From: JAJFFW01 sp039197915
GTDB taxonomy: Bacteria > Pseudomonadota > Alphaproteobacteria > Caulobacterales > Parvularculaceae
Reading direction: 5' to 3'
Length of the DNA stretch: 14,945 bases
Assembly (NCBI GenBank): GCA_039197915.1
Contig: JBCCTV010000057.1
Location: 1 to 14,945, forward strand
Part shown: positions 14,685 through 14,945 of the stretch, piece after piece
Layout: the number at the start of each line of letters is the position of its first letter
Numbering within the stretch: position 1 is the stretch's first letter
The notes under the pieces: generated by a model
Seen by the model: the letters and a program-made list of their open reading frames with translations, nothing else
Databases searched by the model: none
Told to the model about the DNA's origin: nothing
Position numbers and translations under genes: made by a program

Positions 14685-14945
14685 TTGCGAGTTTTGTTCC
14701 AAAGAGCGTTTTTAGTTTTTCTTTTGGCGTGGGTTACGCCCGTTGGCGCCGCCGCGCCCTTCGATACCCCAGCCACATACGCCCTGATCATGGACTATGA
14801 AACGGGTGCTGCGCTTTTTGAAAAGAACGCCGATGAGCCAACTGCGCCGGCCTCCATGAGTAAGCTCATGACCGTCGCTATCGTCTTTGACAAGATTAAG
14901 CGCGGAGAGCTCTCGCCAAGCGATGAGTTTTACGTGAGCGAAAAA
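14685..14945 (+). CDS. D-Ala-D-Ala carboxypeptidase, 5' part only
   Basis: An open frame of 87 codons runs off the right edge. It starts at a TTG with AGGAGA at 14674-14679, 5 bases upstream. The product begins with a signal peptide (MRVLFQRAFL, then a hydrophobic core and cleavage near GAAA, residues 21-24). The next region, TYALIMDYETGAALFEKNAD (31-50), then PASMSKLMT, is the typical N-terminal part of penicillin-binding-protein-type DD-carboxypeptidases (peptidase S11, DacA/C/D/F group). S57 and K60 form the SxxK catalytic motif. The enzyme trims the terminal D-Ala from peptidoglycan pentapeptides in the periplasm. Its place right after rlpA forms a cell-wall operon. The SxN and KTG motifs lie beyond the window. 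Confidence 0.9.
   Translation, partial: MRVLFQRAFLVFLLAWVTPVGAAAPFDTPATYALIMDYETGAALFEKNADEPTAPASMSKLMTVAIVFDKIKRGELSPSDEFYVSEK

Overview
The window looks like a chromosomal segment of an alphaproteobacterium. This rests on moderate GC with GC-rich codon choice, several GTG/TTG starts, a tRNA-Ser(UGA) next to an rlpA – D-Ala-D-Ala carboxypeptidase pair (an arrangement I recall from Alphaproteobacteria), and the general look of the proteins. The genus cannot be read from the sequence. No insertion sequence, integrase, CRISPR array or rRNA is visible.

Layout. (1) 177-2065 (+) is a tetrapyrrole-flavoured block: a TspO/MBR membrane protein, a small membrane protein whose ATG overlaps the tspO stop codon, and a divergent hydroxymethylbilane synthase (hemC). 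(2) 2273-3208 (+) is an OxyR-like LysR regulator with His in place of the peroxidatic cysteine. (3) 3209-3600 is a non-coding stretch rich in inverted repeats, ahead of a small predicted secreted protein (3601-4044). (4) 4340-8691 (+) is a tightly packed three-gene tripartite export operon: an ABC exporter-like inner-membrane protein, an HlyD-type adaptor and a TolC-type outer-membrane channel. The ABC protein has lost every recognisable ATPase motif (Walker A lysine, Q-loop, signature, Walker B Asp/Glu, H-loop His). This is the most unusual object in the window. (5) 8725-10974 (-) is a two-gene operon of aldehyde dehydrogenase then a TauD-type Fe(II)/2-oxoglutarate dioxygenase. It diverges from (6) 11186-13372 (+), an AGCS Na+/amino-acid symporter followed by a LysE/RhtB exporter. 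(7) 13684-13771 (-) is tRNA-Ser(UGA), whose downstream flank carries three adjacent GC-rich hairpins. (8) 13929-14945 (+) is an RlpA lipoprotein with a SPOR-like tail, then the start of a penicillin-binding-protein-type D-Ala-D-Ala carboxypeptidase cut by the window edge.

How they may work together. TspO proteins bind porphyrins, so its place beside hemC is coherent. The dioxygenase could release an aldehyde that the co-transcribed dehydrogenase oxidises, while the divergent transporters could handle an amino-acid-like substrate or product; this is inference from adjacency. The RlpA and carboxypeptidase pair acts on peptidoglycan. The export operon has a complete envelope-spanning set of parts but no visible energy source, so it either needs an unlinked ATPase or works without hydrolysis at this subunit.
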